Assembly: GCA_028023455.1 (NCBI GenBank) | Contig: JAQFVV010012402.1 | Coordinates: 11,450,292 to 11,514,291, forward strand | Reading direction: 5' to 3' | DNA: 64,000 bases | Origin: Epiperipatus broadwayi | Taxonomy: Eukaryota; Onychophora; Udeonychophora; Euonychophora; Peripatidae | Shown: one piece after another, positions 1 to 13,245 of the stretch | How positions within the stretch are numbered: position 1 is the stretch's first letter | Layout of the letters: every line of letters starts with the position of its first letter | Made by a program: the position numbers and the translations under genes | The notes under the pieces: generated by a model | What the model was told of the DNA's origin: nothing | The model's input: the letters and a program-made list of their open reading frames with translations, nothing else | Database searches by the model: none

Positions 1-1129
1 AACATAAGATTATTTTAACTTTTAATTAAATATTACATTAGATTTTTTTAGAATTATTATTAAACGAAATTTAAACAAAGCAATAAATATGAACTTTATA
101 ATCCAAAATAAATGATTAAAATTATACAAACTCATATAACTAAAAGAAATCTAAATTATATTATTTTATCCCTATTTATTGCCTTTAATTTGAGATCGAA
201 ATGTGTGCATGTTTATGCTGAATTCTGCATATATTTATACATTTTTAATATTGCTACACACACAATTCGATACCAAAAAGTTTAAAGTTGGGTGGGATAG
301 ACCGGTCAGTGAGAGACAACAGAAAAAGGTGAAACTTAAGATTCGAATACGAATCTTACTGTTTCAATATCTAACCTGATATATGTATTTATATATATTA
401 GTAATATAAAATTTTATATATCTAATGTACTATAAATGATATATAGTTTCCTTTCTTTCCTATGATTATTGAATAATTAATGGATATAATGTGCACATTA
501 AAATGCATATGTAAGCTATTCAGGAGATAGATTAAAAACATGGTCGTATTTAAAACATTATATATGGAAGAATTTACTAGAAAATTTAATTTTATCATTA
601 TTGCTTATTGATATTATGACTATATGACATTTACTTTTAAAAATAAAATAACTCTATCTTTATGCTAACATATTATAAAAGAAATCAACATGTACTATCT
701 ATAGTCCATTAAACCCAATTTTAATGCTAATTTCTTCATTTATCAATTGTTCAAATATAACCTCTATATCATATGCTTACTTATTAAAAATAAGCAATAT
801 AAAAAATCAATTCTTAGTACATGAATATTTAATTATTCTGAATATTATAGTTTGTGAATTATCTAGCTTGATCTCATTCATATGTTTACATGAAAGTTCT
901 ATAATCAATTTAAATTTTTTTTAACTTGGTATTTATTAGTAATATTCAAAATCAAATGTTATATAATTATAAAATTACTTGACATTAAAATATTAAATGT
1001 TTTAAGTTTTATTCAATATATTAAAGATTATTAATATTATCTTTATGGATAGATGGCTATTAGTGTTATTTAATTATGTCATAAGATACATTAAAAAAAT
1101 AAATCAGTTATTTGATAAACTGATAAGTA
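1..1129. other. AT-rich non-coding stretch
   Basis: No coding or repeat signal was recognised apart from the short hairpin at 331-365. Open frames here are short, low-complexity and without recognisable domains. Confidence 0.6.
331..365. repeat. short perfect hairpin
   Basis: The arms AAGATTCG and CGAATCTT enclose a 4-nt loop, and an outer pair GAAAC/GTTTC extends the stem. No terminator or gene context is visible, so no function is assigned. Confidence 0.45.
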
Positions 1130-1140
1130 AGATTAGAACT

Positions 1141-1246
1141 TCGTCAAGCATTGGTGGTTGAGAGATCAGCGACAGCTGCTTTATAAGCAGTTGTCCCAGG
1201 TTAGCGGGCTCACTTTCGGCTGATGCTATGACACATGAGGAAAAAC
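1141..1246 (+). mobile_element. tRNA-derived SINE, subfamily 2 (GATGCTATGACAC tail)
   Basis: The element opens with a tRNA-like head (GCATTGGTGG, then an A-box-like stretch and a stem with TTTATAA as its 7-nt loop) and ends with GATGCTATGACAC followed by an A-rich tail. It is flanked by an 11-bp direct repeat, AGATTAGAACT, at 1130-1140 and 1247-1257, which is what target-primed insertion leaves. The B box (GGGCTCACTTTC) is degraded, so Pol III transcription today is unlikely. The minus-strand element at 43383-43477 shares the same head and tail, which makes this a family rather than a lone tRNA relic. Confidence 0.8.
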
Positions 1247-1257
1247 AGATTAGAACT

Positions 1258-2231
1258 ATCAATTTATTTTTATAGCATTTTTATTAAACTAATATATCTT
1301 TGAAATGAAATATATATATAATACAAATAAAATGTCAGTTAATTAAAAACTAATGTAATAGCAATAAAAATAATAAATATAATTATAATTAACTATTATA
1401 TAACTGCAGTTGAGAAGGATTAAGCAATTAACCAAAAGTATTTCTGTAGATTGAAAGACTATATATAATAGATAATTACCATTATATTTATTATTTTTAT
1501 TGTTATATATATATATATAATATTATACAAACAACAAACAACATAAAATAAATAATTTGAATGGTCTAAAAATAAACAATAATTAATTAACATGAATAGA
1601 TATTATACATTAACATCAAGATATTTATGGTATTTAAAATTAATGTTTTTACATTAGTTGTTTTTTTACATAAGTTCTTATAATATTAAAATATTGAATA
1701 TTTACTTGACAAGCAATTTACTGGTTGTTCATTGACATAAATAGTGTGCTTTCATGAACAGATGATTTGACAAATTATTACATTTTAATTTGTTTAAGCC
1801 TTTCTTTTGATACTAATAATACATTGAGGAATTTTACTCAAGAAAGTGTTTTAAGAGATATATTCAGTAAAAATACAAAATAATTTGATTATATTTCGTA
1901 TTTTTTATTTTGACAAGTATTTATTTGGTTCATCTTTTACTTAAAATTGAATCTTGTTTGATTTTTGTTTACTTAAAAAAAATTTGTTTCCTTCATTATT
2001 ATTGAATAATTTTGGGAATTAAATATTTCTTTATATATATTTATCCATCATATATTATTTTGATTGATAATATAGCTATTATGTTTGAAAATGGCATTAT
2101 TAAAGTAATTATATAACAACATAAAAAAGGATATATTAAAGTGTTGATTTTTATGTCAATCAAAGACTTGAATTATATAATTGGAATATAGATTTATAAT
2201 TTTAAACTTGAATTAAATATTGAATTGCAAA
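1258..2231. other. AT-rich non-coding stretch
   Basis: Nothing recognised beyond short AT dinucleotide runs near 1507-1520. Confidence 0.55.
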
Positions 2232-2406
2232 ATGCAACATGCTCTCAGATCCGAGGCTTCTCAATGACAAAGGCCATAAACCAGAAACTAGTCTGGGGAT
2301 ATTGGATGAATAGGCACTAGTTGGGGATTTTATGCACAAGCTTTCTGGCATCCATTTATTACTCTAGCTTGCTGTGTGTGGTAATATGTATAGTAAGTTT
2401 TGCCCA
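2232..2406 (+). repeat. foldback element FB-1, right half only
   Basis: This matches the right-hand half of the FB-1 units at 22725-23088 and 51729-52006. It has the GCTCTCAGATCC lead, the GAAACTAGTC loop and the stretch through TTTTATGCACAAGC to a degraded end near 2406. The hammerhead-like core is decayed: AATGACA stands where CTGATGA is expected (2263-2269), while GAAA at 2284-2287 and CTAGTC after it are kept. The left inverted arm is missing, so this is a truncated copy. Confidence 0.7.
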
Positions 2407-5400
2407 TTCTAATTAATCAATTAAGCTAATAATAACTGTTATCTATTGATAATAATGATAGGGAAGTCTTAACAAAGTGAAAGATAACAATATTGTTCAA
2501 TTAATTTACTTTTTATGGACCTAATTCACATAAAGTTTAGAATTATATATTCTTCATACTAAATTTAAAAACTCCATTATTATTTTATATATTAAACGAT
2601 TATTATATTATTTTTGTAATGACTTTTTAGTATAATTAACACTCATTAATAATAGCTTATCAATCCAGCAATGAAGGAGTGATAAGACAGATGTATATTA
2701 TCTATTTATGCCCATAATAAACTTTTAAAAAATTTAAAATTAATTATTTATCATATTTTGTCCTCATAATTAGCAAAGCTAAAATATAGGACTTACACAT
2801 CTACAATGAATTAATCACATAAAAACCAACCAAAAATGCTATAGAGGTAAGGTAGAATTCCTCAATACCTTGTCAAACATCACTAAAATGCTAAATAAAG
2901 CTATGATAAAATATTACACAAGCTTTTCTAAACATACTATAAACTTCAAACAAGATCCCATCTTCAAATAATTAAGTATGGCAAAGTAAAAAGTATGATG
3001 GTATAGTTCATAAAAATGCATCTACTCTTGAGGGATAATAAAAGGATCTAGGACTTTGTCACTCATCAGGAAAAAATAATGAGAATGCACATCAAGACAA
3101 AAATATTAAACAGGAACTACCTTAAAATAGAGACTCTAAGACTATCTCCAAATATCAAAATTTATGCATATGAACATATATATGTTAGCAAGACAATAAA
3201 TAATAAGAGAGTGACAATGCTAGCATGTCTTTTGAAAATTAAGCTAGCAAAATAATGCTAGAGATTAACACTACCATCTCTAAGTATACTGACATACAAA
3301 AGCATTTCTAAATAGAGTGAGACTAAAGCTAATGCCTCTAAACTCAAATACTAATAACTAACAAATGTGAATGTTGATAAATAATAATAACAAATGCCAA
3401 ATATGGCTCCATTAATATTAGACAATAAATAAGCATAAAATAAATAATAAAAACATACATATACTTATTCAGCTTACATAACAATATATCTTTACAATAA
3501 ATGGCATATGTAAAAAGGAAAACACATACTATTTTAAAATATACAAATATGATAAATTACTATTCTTATAACATTAACTTAAAATATTTCAAAATATAAC
3601 ATATAATATGAAAATAATATGTACCTGAAATAAAACGTGGTATGCAAATAAGCATACATACAAGTAAATTTAACCTTTACCATTCAAATTAAATAAATTC
3701 CTTTTTCTTTTTTCTTTCAAAACCATTAAACTGGAATAGGAATATGAATATGGGATAGCAAAGTCTTGTGTACAGCAAATATATTCATTATTAAAATGCA
3801 ATATAATCCAAATATCAAAATTTAGAAGCTTCCAGATTCCTTAATGAAATTTTCAGAAATTATGCTCACAAGTAATAAATCAAACTTATGGCCATTCAAA
3901 CAAGTAACCACAAATTTAAATTATGGTACATGTTTATTAAGTTCTAATAAATATCTCCTTAATATTTAAACTTGGGTTTTTCAAAATTAATTCATTAAAT
4001 GAATTACCATAATTTTATTAATAATGAGAATATTTTGCAGGAGAATATTTCTTATAAATCATATTTATCCAAAATCACAAAAGTATTTGCAGGAGAAAAT
4101 ACTTATTTTAAATATCATATTTATGATCCCAATAGTCTCCATAGTAATTTTCAAAGAAAGAAAAGAACTACAATGATTAAAATATTATTGCAGGCATTAT
4201 AAAATTTTTAGATACAAAAAAATTATTTAAACTCATTCAAATATAATGTCATTTTTGCAAGTATATTTTATATTTCAATTTTATGAAATAAATAATTTAT
4301 ACTTGCATATATTTATTAAATGATTTAAAAGCAAGTTGATTTTTATATTATCCCATCTTGAGAAAATGCTTTCTTTCCTTTAAAAGGGAAGAGAACAAAA
4401 TAGTCATAATGAATAAATTCTTTCATGCTATTTTTCAGGCAACAATATAATGTCTTTTATTAGAATACAGTACAATGAAATTGTTAATTGAAGTAACATA
4501 TAAAATTAAATAGTATTTTTTGTCGAGTTAAATTCTTTTAAACATCAGAAACATACTTGCCAAAAATAAATATAGTCCTTATTCTGTGAATTAAAAGTTC
4601 TTTACTATAAGTAAATAAATTCTAAATAAAATTTGATATGAAAAAAGTGTATTTAAATAAAATATCAGGAAGTTATTAATATTTTTAATGTCATTATTGC
4701 AATTAAGAATTTTAAATATTCTGTAGCAATGTTAATTATACTGCAGACATTCAAATGTACTTTGAAATTTCCATTTGTACTTGTGTCATTATAATGGCAA
4801 TAATAATAACTGTTAAAGTTCTCTAAAATAAAAAATTTAGATGATAATATTCTAAACATTGTAATAATTTAAAGATATTACCACTAAAACTGGCTGGAAA
4901 ATGAAGATTTCAGTTTCTTTAGTGTTTCAATCAGATGATTGTATCTAGATATTGTAATTTAGCCTAACATATTTAAGCTAACAAAATAATAAAATTTAAA
5001 GAAAATTACACTATTAAAATTTAAATGAAATTTTTAAAATTCAACTGCTACAAATAAAATTAAAACTGATTAAGGACCTTGAGCAGATGACAATCTCACC
5101 TATTTTTAGTAATAGTCATGTGATCACTTTAGACAACTTTTGATTAACAGAACCTCTCCCCTGATTAGTTTGAATACCTGATCTATAGTAATTAGGAAAG
5201 GTTGTCAAGTAAAAGTCTAATTAATTGATATTAAACTTAAAAATAAATAAATCTAGACAATTAAAAATTTATTAAAAACACTTCCTTATTGCAAATAAAA
5301 TAATTACCTAAAAATTACAAGCAACCAGAATAAAATTACATTAAAAAAATAAATAGTATCAACAATATTTAATATATTTATTTACAAATGTTTAAATCTA

Positions 5401-5931
5401 AGCAAGTTTTTCAGAATATAAATTTTAAAACTATCTTTAATAATATTTTTAAAAATGTTAAAATAAATATATTTATCCATTCATAAAAAATTCATTTATC
5501 CATTGCTTTAAAATATCCTATCTTTAATTATTAGCTATATCTAACTAGAATAATATGTGTTAAAATTAAAATGAATTAAAATATTATATCTTTAATTTAA
5601 GTACCAACAAACCAAAATATATGGTTTGAACTTGGTTTTTTAATCTTAAAAATTAATACAAGTTTTTTGAAATATTTAATAGTTAAATTAGGAATAAGTT
5701 AATATTATTAACTCGAAAATGCATTATTTATCATAATTACCAACTATTTAATAATTTAAAGACTTTAGCATAATAAAATCATATTTAATCTCAAAACTAT
5801 TATAATTTAATCTGTGTAAATTTTATTTTACAGCTATACTATCTATGAAAATGCTATACATAACATTTTCTATGCAAAAATTGTCACATTATAAATCATT
5901 AATAAAAATATATTGATGATAGAACTGAACA
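2407..5931. other. AT-rich non-coding stretch
   Basis: I read this on both strands and recognised nothing. Short open frames at 3999-4202 and 4665-4859 have AT-biased composition and no domain features. Confidence 0.55.
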
Positions 5932-5939
5932 ATATATTT

Positions 5940-7610
5940 GGTAAAAGCCTGAAATTCAGGCATGGCCACTTGGGGCATTGTTTACGTGTCAAAACACATA
6001 AAAATGCCATTTCAGCAGCCATGGCTTTACAGGCTAATACAACATTTACGTATTGTATTAACCCATTGTGCTAGGCCGCTTTACATGACATTTCACGAAA
6101 ATATTATGGCCTGTTTTGTGCTTCGAAGCTATTTACGCATATTCATTCTATTCATAGCTGATTACTGTATCACTTGAGGGTGTTTAAATTTCAAGGCGGT
6201 ATGACTTTTTCAAATCTCCATAATAGAGTAATGTCATTTCAATTTTAAAAATGTTGTTAATTATTAATAATTGTCATATGGTCCCCACCCTTCCCGAAAA
6301 AAAGGTTAATATGTAAAAAATTGGCAATGTGTATGTTCGAACAGGCTTCAACAAAGGTCACGTGCTAAGTCACATTTCAGCATGGTGGGGAAAATATTCA
6401 AGACTACTAAAAGGTCTGAGATGAACTTCCAATTTTGAAACTTTTCTTCAGATAAATTGCCGAGTATAGAAAGTGTGTGAGATTGTGTTTTTTTTTGTCA
6501 GGCACACGTAATGTCCACTTTTTATTACAGCAATAAAATTGAATAAATAATTTTAAAAAGTCCAAAGTTTGTGTCCTTTTTTGTTGTTTTTTATTTCATT
6601 AGAAATTGACAAGTATTTGGATTCAATTTTTTGCAGCTGGGTTAAAATAAATGACGACTTTGGTTGACTTTTTGTTAAGAATAAAAAATTACGAAATACC
6701 CCACCCCCACCCCCAAAAGCAGTTTATTGTAGAAGGCTAAAAAAAAAGGGTAATTTGAATGAAATAGAAATCAAAGTAAAAAGTGAGAAAAAGTTGTTTA
6801 AAAAAAAGAAAAAAACTTAAATTCTTGACTTTTTGGTTACAATTCTTTTTCCGATTGTGTGGAGGTGGGTGTTTGAAAACAATTTTTTGATCAGCAAGAA
6901 CACAAAAGTAAATTTTGATTTAATATTAAGAAAAACAATTACATCAACCAAAAAGAAATCAAAATTCAAAACAAGTCCCAAAGTTGATTCTCTTTTTTCA
7001 GCACTGTTAAAATAATTGACTATTTTTGTTGCCCTTTTGTTAATAATAACAGTACAAATCCCCTTCCCCCCTGCTCAAAAAGCTGTTTCTTGTAGTAGCC
7101 AAAAAAAAAAAGGCTAATTCAAACATAATCTAAATCAAAGTGAAAACAAGTTGTGTTTACAAAAAAAGTAACATTAATAATAATAAGAAAAACCATTTAG
7201 TCAAGCCAAAAAAATAAATAAAAGAAAGGTAGAATTAAGTTCTAAACAAGTTGCAAATAATTGTATTCTATTTTTTTGGCAGTGGGATTCAAACAAATTT
7301 TTTTTACATCGTAAAATGGTCCGAAGTTTTCAAATGATAAAAAGAAAAAAATTCAATTAGCAAAATTTGTTGAAAAAATGTCAGGTTCCAAAAAACCCAG
7401 AAAAAGTAACGAAAATGAATATCAAAATTTGTTTAATAATAAAGAAATCATGTTCTAAATGAAATAAAAATTATTTGTTTAATCAATATTAGAAAAAAAA
7501 ACCTTGTTGTATAAAAAAAAAAGTTGTGGCGGCCCGGTAACGTTATATTTCATTGATTTTGTCTAGCTTCAACACTCCAAGTGGCTTTGCCTGGATTTCA
7601 GGCTTTTACC
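5940..7610. mobile_element. non-autonomous TIR DNA transposon (element T1), 8-bp TSD
   Basis: The ends are inverted repeats of about 35 bp: GGTAAAAGCCTGAAATTCAG at 5940 and its complement ending GGCTTTTACC at 7610, with a few mismatches further in. An identical 8-bp target duplication, ATATATTT, lies at 5932-5939 and 7611-7618. No transposase frame is present, so the element is non-autonomous. The interior is A-rich on the plus strand, has C-runs near 6703 and 7065, and carries a ~360-bp tandem duplication. An 8-bp TSD is usual for hAT and also seen in P, Merlin and Zisupton-like elements; the GGT terminus does not settle which. A subterminal block, AAAACACATAAAAATGC near 5992, is shared with element T2 (33644-34894). 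Confidence 0.88.
6640..7290. repeat. ~360-bp internal tandem duplication in element T1
   Basis: Two diverged units start near 6640 and 6999. Each runs GTTAAAATAA, GACT, a C-rich run, AAAAGCAGTTT or AAAAAGCTGTTT, TTGTAG, an A-run, then GGCTAAT or GGTAATT. A third partial start (GGCAGTGGGATTCAAAC) follows near 7279. Confidence 0.6.
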
Positions 7611-7765
7611 ATATATTTTTTTAAATATCTTGGCACAATTTGACTTGGCATTTAGCTTCTGACAAAGCTAAAAATCACAATATATATATATGCAAATAAA
7701 TCAAATTATATATTACATGACCTAATTTAATAAGTTTGTATTACAAATGTTATCTAATGTTTTAC

Positions 7766-8062
7766 CAATAGCTCTTAACAAGTTTTTCAGAATATCCCCA
7801 ATGTCAGACTCATTTCTGCTTCTGGCTTTCTCCATGAGGTGCTAGGATATTCAAGCATTTAAGTTAGATAGCTGGATTTGAAGACATAAATGTCTGAAAA
7901 TTTCAGATTTTCTTCTTAATAGTTAACTATTAGATAATGTGCTGAGCTTGACCTGATATTTTAAATCTAATGCTTGAATATCATAGCACCTCACTGAGGA
8001 AGCCAAAAGCAGAAACCAATTTGGGATTGGGGATATTCTGAAAAGCTTGTTAAGAGCTATTG
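7766..8062. repeat. foldback element FB-2 with hammerhead-like core in each arm
   Basis: About 90-bp arms are inverted: CAATAGCTCTTAACAAG at 7766 and its near-complement ending at 8062. Each arm, read outward, has a hammerhead-like order. In the plus arm CTGAGGA (7994-8000) is followed by a short stem II region and GAAA (8012-8015). GAATATC (7976-7982) and GATATTC (8032-8038) can form the distal part of helix I. The minus arm keeps GAAA..GTC and the same GAATATC/GATATTC pair (7790-7796, 7846-7852), but its CTGANGA is damaged. The spacer of about 100 bp is unremarkable. This is probably a pair of inverted PLE pseudo-LTRs or retrozyme-like units; self-cleavage is not shown. Confidence 0.7.
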
Positions 8063-8076
8063 ACAAGCTCATTTTA

Positions 8077-8087
<11 letters not shown>

Positions 8088-8141
<54 letters not shown>
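8088..8141. repeat. (AT)n microsatellite
   Basis: Pure AT dinucleotides with one AAA interruption, directly downstream of FB-2. Confidence 0.9.
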
Positions 8142-8142
<1 letters not shown>

Positions 8143-10533
8143 CAAAATGGAAGTAACTGTACTCCCTAATAAGCTATGTAACATAAATAAACTATTAAAA
8201 GCCAAAGTGATACCACCTATTCTTTAGCATTCGTTGATACTTATGCTTAGTTTATTTACATATTATGTAATTAGAGTAGTTGGACTTGTACAGATTAATC
8301 ACCACTTAATTAAAACTTAGGTAAAATGGCATTTTTCTTCACTATCAACTATATTATGGTACAGTTGCTAAAGGAGAGGTATCCTGGGATACTAATCATG
8401 GATCCATTCACCTTGCATTGCAACAACACTAGATGAGGTTCAATTCTCATTCAATTGATATATATGATCTAAATACTAAGACAAATGATCCTACCTTTGG
8501 AGCTAAACTAAGCATACATGTGTAAATCATGTAGTTCATAATATCAAACATTATTTATAAGTATAATGGGACCATTAAATAATTACAAGATAATCATAAG
8601 TGAAAATGACAAATAAAATTAAGTGAAAAAAACAGGCTATGCCCCCTTGATTTTTCATGAAAATATAATATAGACTTCTCCAGGATGAGATCACTTTCAT
8701 TTCTCTTGAATGAGTTTAACATTTCATACTTGACTATTAACTACAAAATGTTTTATCCTTAATAAATGCAATCAAAAATATTTAACAGGTGAATTGTTAA
8801 ATACAAATCTTAATGGTGTGATGCCATTAAATTCTATTTAGAAAATTATTTATCTCTAAAACACATAGATAATAATAATTGTTACTCCTGATTAAACAAC
8901 AGCAAATAAAACAATCATACTCTCAAGAGCAATGCTACAATTATAAAATTGCTAAATCTTAAACTTTTTTTAGTTATAACTTACTGTGGATGTGTTTATC
9001 CAGATTATCTAATATTATGGATGAGAGACTATTTGGGTGTAAATTAAATGTTTGGATCATAAAATTAGAAAGCACAATGCAAAATACTGTAATAGACAAA
9101 TACTTTAACAGACAATTAATTGAATTGATTAATAAAAGTAATAAATAATATCAAATTGATGAAAGGATTCCATTACTGTAATGTCCATGTATAGATCTTA
9201 GATAATAATTTCATTTGAAATTTAAATAATAAAATTAATGCCAATAATAATAATCTGATAGAAAATTATTTTTCCCCTGGCATAAATAAATAATTTAAAA
9301 AATATACTTGCAGGCTTGTGCATTCATATAAATTAATACATTAAAGAAAGATTAATCAAATTAATGTAGACTTTTACATATATTCACAATGTATTCCAAC
9401 ATTAATTTTTGCATTCAACCTACCTCTTTTCTCCTCTTTTAAAAAAAATGTCAATAATAATAACAATAGCAATATTTTTCTTCATTGGATAGCATTATTC
9501 TTTATAAAAATGGAAATATAAATATATAGTATAATAAAAATATTAAATCTTAACAGTAATAATAAATGTTTTATAAATCATTATAATAAACTGAAGTACT
9601 TTCAGTTAATTTCTTAATTTTCTTCAATCGAAAACCATAAATATATCACAATAAAAAAGATCAGCTTGACAACAAATAGAGTGAGATTCTTAGTATTGTT
9701 TGGTGTTCATGTATTTATATATATAGACTTATATCATTAAAATCAATCAACACTTAGACAATGCCAATATCAATAACAATCAACAATATCAACCTGTTGT
9801 CAAGGCAATCTCCTTTTAACAATATATTTATATATAAATATTAAATTATAGAATTATTATACAAAACGTGATATTCAAAAAAATTATGTCAAACTTTCTT
9901 ATTTAAAAATACAATTATAACTTTTAGGATACTTTTTTTAATTAACTATCATCTTTTTAAAGTATTCATAGAAATAAAAAATTTTAAATATAGATAATTA
10001 TTATTGGGAAATCTATTAAAACAAAGTTGTTTTCACAGCTTATATTCTTATAACTTTTGGATTAAAATATTTGTTTTAATATTCCATTGAAAAACTTATT
10101 TAAATTTCCATTACTCTTATTTACTTCCAGTGCATTGTAATATAAACTTTTTAAAATATATTACTTTTTATTTAATGAAGATTGATGTACAGATAGTTTG
10201 AACATTTTATTTTAAGAATGAGAGACAAATATATTTGACTTTTAAATAAATTCAACAGCAACTTAAGTACATTTTATTGATATTTCACTTTTATTCAAAG
10301 TAAGTGTCATGGATTACTGGTTGTATAGTTTTTTATCTTCTGATGTTTGCTTTTAAGATAAATACCCATTCTACGTGTGATAATTTTATAGGTATATTTT
10401 TTTTTAGATAGAATTACTTTCAATATTCTGCCCTAACTTAGTATTTTATTCCAAATATTACAAGATCCATTAGTATTATATAATAATTTGACAGGTTTTA
10501 AAAAAACGATTTTTTAAAGTAGAAATTATTTTA
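8142..10533. other. AT-rich non-coding stretch
   Basis: Nothing recognised. Confidence 0.55.
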
Positions 10534-10603
10534 AAGCCTCAGTAAATATTACTTACGTAATCAATGTGCGTTTAATAAATTTATAATTACAACTTTAAAG
10601 TTT
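10534..10603 (-). repeat. fragment of the ~348-bp unit of the 20.6-21.9 kb array
   Basis: AGCCTCAGTAAATATTACTT, then AATGTGCGTTTAATAAATTT and ATAATTACAACTTTAAAG, match the junction between units in the inverted half of the palindromic array near 21512-21590. This shows that the unit is dispersed and not confined to the array. Confidence 0.6.
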
Positions 10604-12581
10604 AGAATAAATTTCTGGTATTTTGCTTCATCAAAAGCAAAAATGTGTTGTACTTTTTTTAAATAAAAAAAAAATTTCTGATATTTAGCCAATCAAGAAC
10701 TTTTGATATTTCAATCATTTATGTATGCAAGATTTTAAACTTGATCACTTCATGTAATTTAAAAAACGAAAAAATGTTTGATAATAAAAATAAAACATTT
10801 TTTTTAAAAACTCATTTTACAAAACTATTGAATTTAAAAAAATGATATTATTTATTTTATAGTATTAATAAATAATTAGAACTTTATAAATAATTTATTA
10901 ACCTAAATATATAAGTGTGTACATAAGTGACTCTCCATCTTCCACATGCATACAAATAAAAAAAAATCCATACTGTGAGATAAATAAAATTTAAAAAAAA
11001 ATTAATTGCAAAAAATTAAAAAAATAATTATCAGTTTTGATTAATTAAATATTATTATGTTTGTTTATTAAACAAACATTTATAATGTAACCTTTGGCTT
11101 TGCCAAGAAAGCTGGTATTTCATTATTGTGGATATTTAATTTTAAAAAAAATTATAAGAAATTTATTAAATTTATCTTTGTAAATTATATAAACATAGGA
11201 ATGTCTGAAGAGTAAAGTATTTAAAATATCTCTGTCATGAATAAATAATGTTGTTTTACTTGATTGCTTTGCCAAAATATTTAAATGTGTAATTAAAATA
11301 GATTTCTAATAATTTAAATCTAAAATGTAGCTAATAATATTTGAGAAGTTTAGATTGTCCTAATACAATTTGGAATAACTAGATTAGTGTCTGAATTAAC
11401 CATTATAATAATTGAATTTAATGTTAAAAGTTAATGTGTAGTTTCATGATTAAAATGAAATATTTTATTTAAACTAATTTTTCATATAATCGATCAATTT
11501 GTTTAAATAATAGCACTAAAATTAAGTTTGGAGATTAAACTAAATTAGTTTAATTTAAATAGGAAATTAGTTTATTGCTTTTTAAAGAAAACATAAAATA
11601 ATTGATTTAAAAGATATGGGATGATTTCTAAATATGTGAGTGTGAATGCTTGCATGTAATTTTAATTTTATTAATGGGAATATTTATTTATTGGCAATAT
11701 TTAATATTATTCTAGAGTGCTTTTAAGAATTAAGCAAATATTAGTGAACTTTTGAAATTATTTATTCATATAATTTAACCTTTCAAGCGGTTGACCTGAA
11801 TTATTTTGTCTTTTGGCCAAATCTCCCCCTAGTGAATTTATTCGTAAGTTTTATATATTAAAATGCATGTAAAACAGTATATTTATGTATAATAATTTTT
11901 TTTCTGAAAATTGTGTGCAAAAAGGCGGAAAATTCAAAATTCCTGCTTTTACAATAGACATAAGCCCCTCCCTAACATGTTCAGCCATTGTCTGTTGCAA
12001 AGGCTATAAAACATTAAGCGTTTTTCCAATGATGCAAAAATATGTTTATTTGTGAATTTATTATGCTTTTAGATATTTTTTTAAAAAATAATTTGCACTA
12101 TATTTATTAAATATCAAGAAATAAAAATTATTAATTACTTATTTTGACTTGAAATACTTTATTTCCAAAAATATAACATTATATTAACAGCTAATGTAAA
12201 TATGGCCTGAAGCAAATTAGAAAAGTAGCTTTGGTCTAAACAATCTACTTTATATTTATGAGTAAGAAAAAAAATTGCAATTTTGCAATAAATATTATAA
12301 AAAATTTAAATTTTTAACCGATTAACTGACTATTACGAAAAGACCCCATAGCAAAAAAAAATTTTGGACATAGCATGCGCTATCTCTTGGTCAATTTTGG
12401 TCACAATTTCTTCATTTTAGGCTTATTTGATAGGTAATTCAAATTTGTATATTGTAGTTCTAAAAATGTCCGCATATAGCATTATATTTTTATTAAAAAA
12501 TCAATTTTATTTACATGTCTATTGGTGCAAAGGTGTATCTTTGTCGCTGATTGGTTACATACCAAAGCTGAAAATGTCTTC
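10604..12581. other. AT-rich stretch with unexplained higher-complexity blocks
   Basis: 11774-12040 and 12310-12480 are less AT-biased than their surroundings and begin TTAACC, but no inverted partner ending GGTTAA was found. They may be parts of an old DNA transposon. No coding frame is supported. Confidence 0.35.
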
Positions 12582-13245
12582 TAGGCATGTTTCTAAATGA
12601 CAGATTTAGAAATGAAAATGATTTCTTCCACATTTGTAATTGATTATGATGTAAATAATTATATTTATTGTACATTTTTATGTTCACAAATAAAATAATA
12701 TGGTGCTCTATCAAAATATATAATGTTTAACTCGGAAAATTTTAAATATTACAACAAAAACACATTTGGAGAAAAACAAAAACAAATTATCACTTGAAAC
12801 AGTAGGCGTGTTTCTAAATGACAGATTCAGAAACATAAACGAATTCATACACATTCACATTCACAATTGATTATGATGTAAATAATTACATTTATTGTAA
12901 ATTTTTATGTTCACAAATAAGATAATATAGTGCTCTATCAAAATATAAAATTTGATTCCAAAAATGTTATATAACAAGAAAAATAAGCACAGACAAAATC
13001 ATTTTCTTCAAGTCTCTCTTCACGCTAAGATTGCACAGTGACTAACGCTCAGTGAACGGCTCAAAATAATAATGACAGAAATAAAAATTAAAGATTTTAT
13101 GTGTTCATTAAATTAATTGATTTTGTAGTAAATAATTACATCTATTGTCATTTTTTACATTCATAAATAAGATTTGATGTTACTTTATGGAAATATAAAA
13201 TTTGATTTGGAAAATTTTAAATTTTATAAGAAAAATAAGCAAGCT
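12582..13245. repeat. three diverged tandem units (~221-250 bp)
   Basis: Units begin near 12582, 12803 and about 13050. Each carries AAATGACAGA, then TTGATTATGATGTAAATAAT (TTTTGTAGTAAATAAT in the third), ATTTATTGTA, CACAAATAA and TCAAAATATA. The landmark TGATTATGAT or TGATTTTGTA sits at 12641, 12868 and 13118. The third unit is the most diverged. Confidence 0.72.

Noticed and set aside
5962-6177. 71-codon open frame just inside the T1 left end
   Set aside because: It starts within the TIR, shows no transposase or other domain, and T2's homologous region has no matching frame.
11774-11800. piggyBac-like end (TTAACCTTTCAAGCGG)
   Set aside because: No second TTAA-bounded inverted end was found within several kb; one TTAACC is not evidence in AT-rich DNA.
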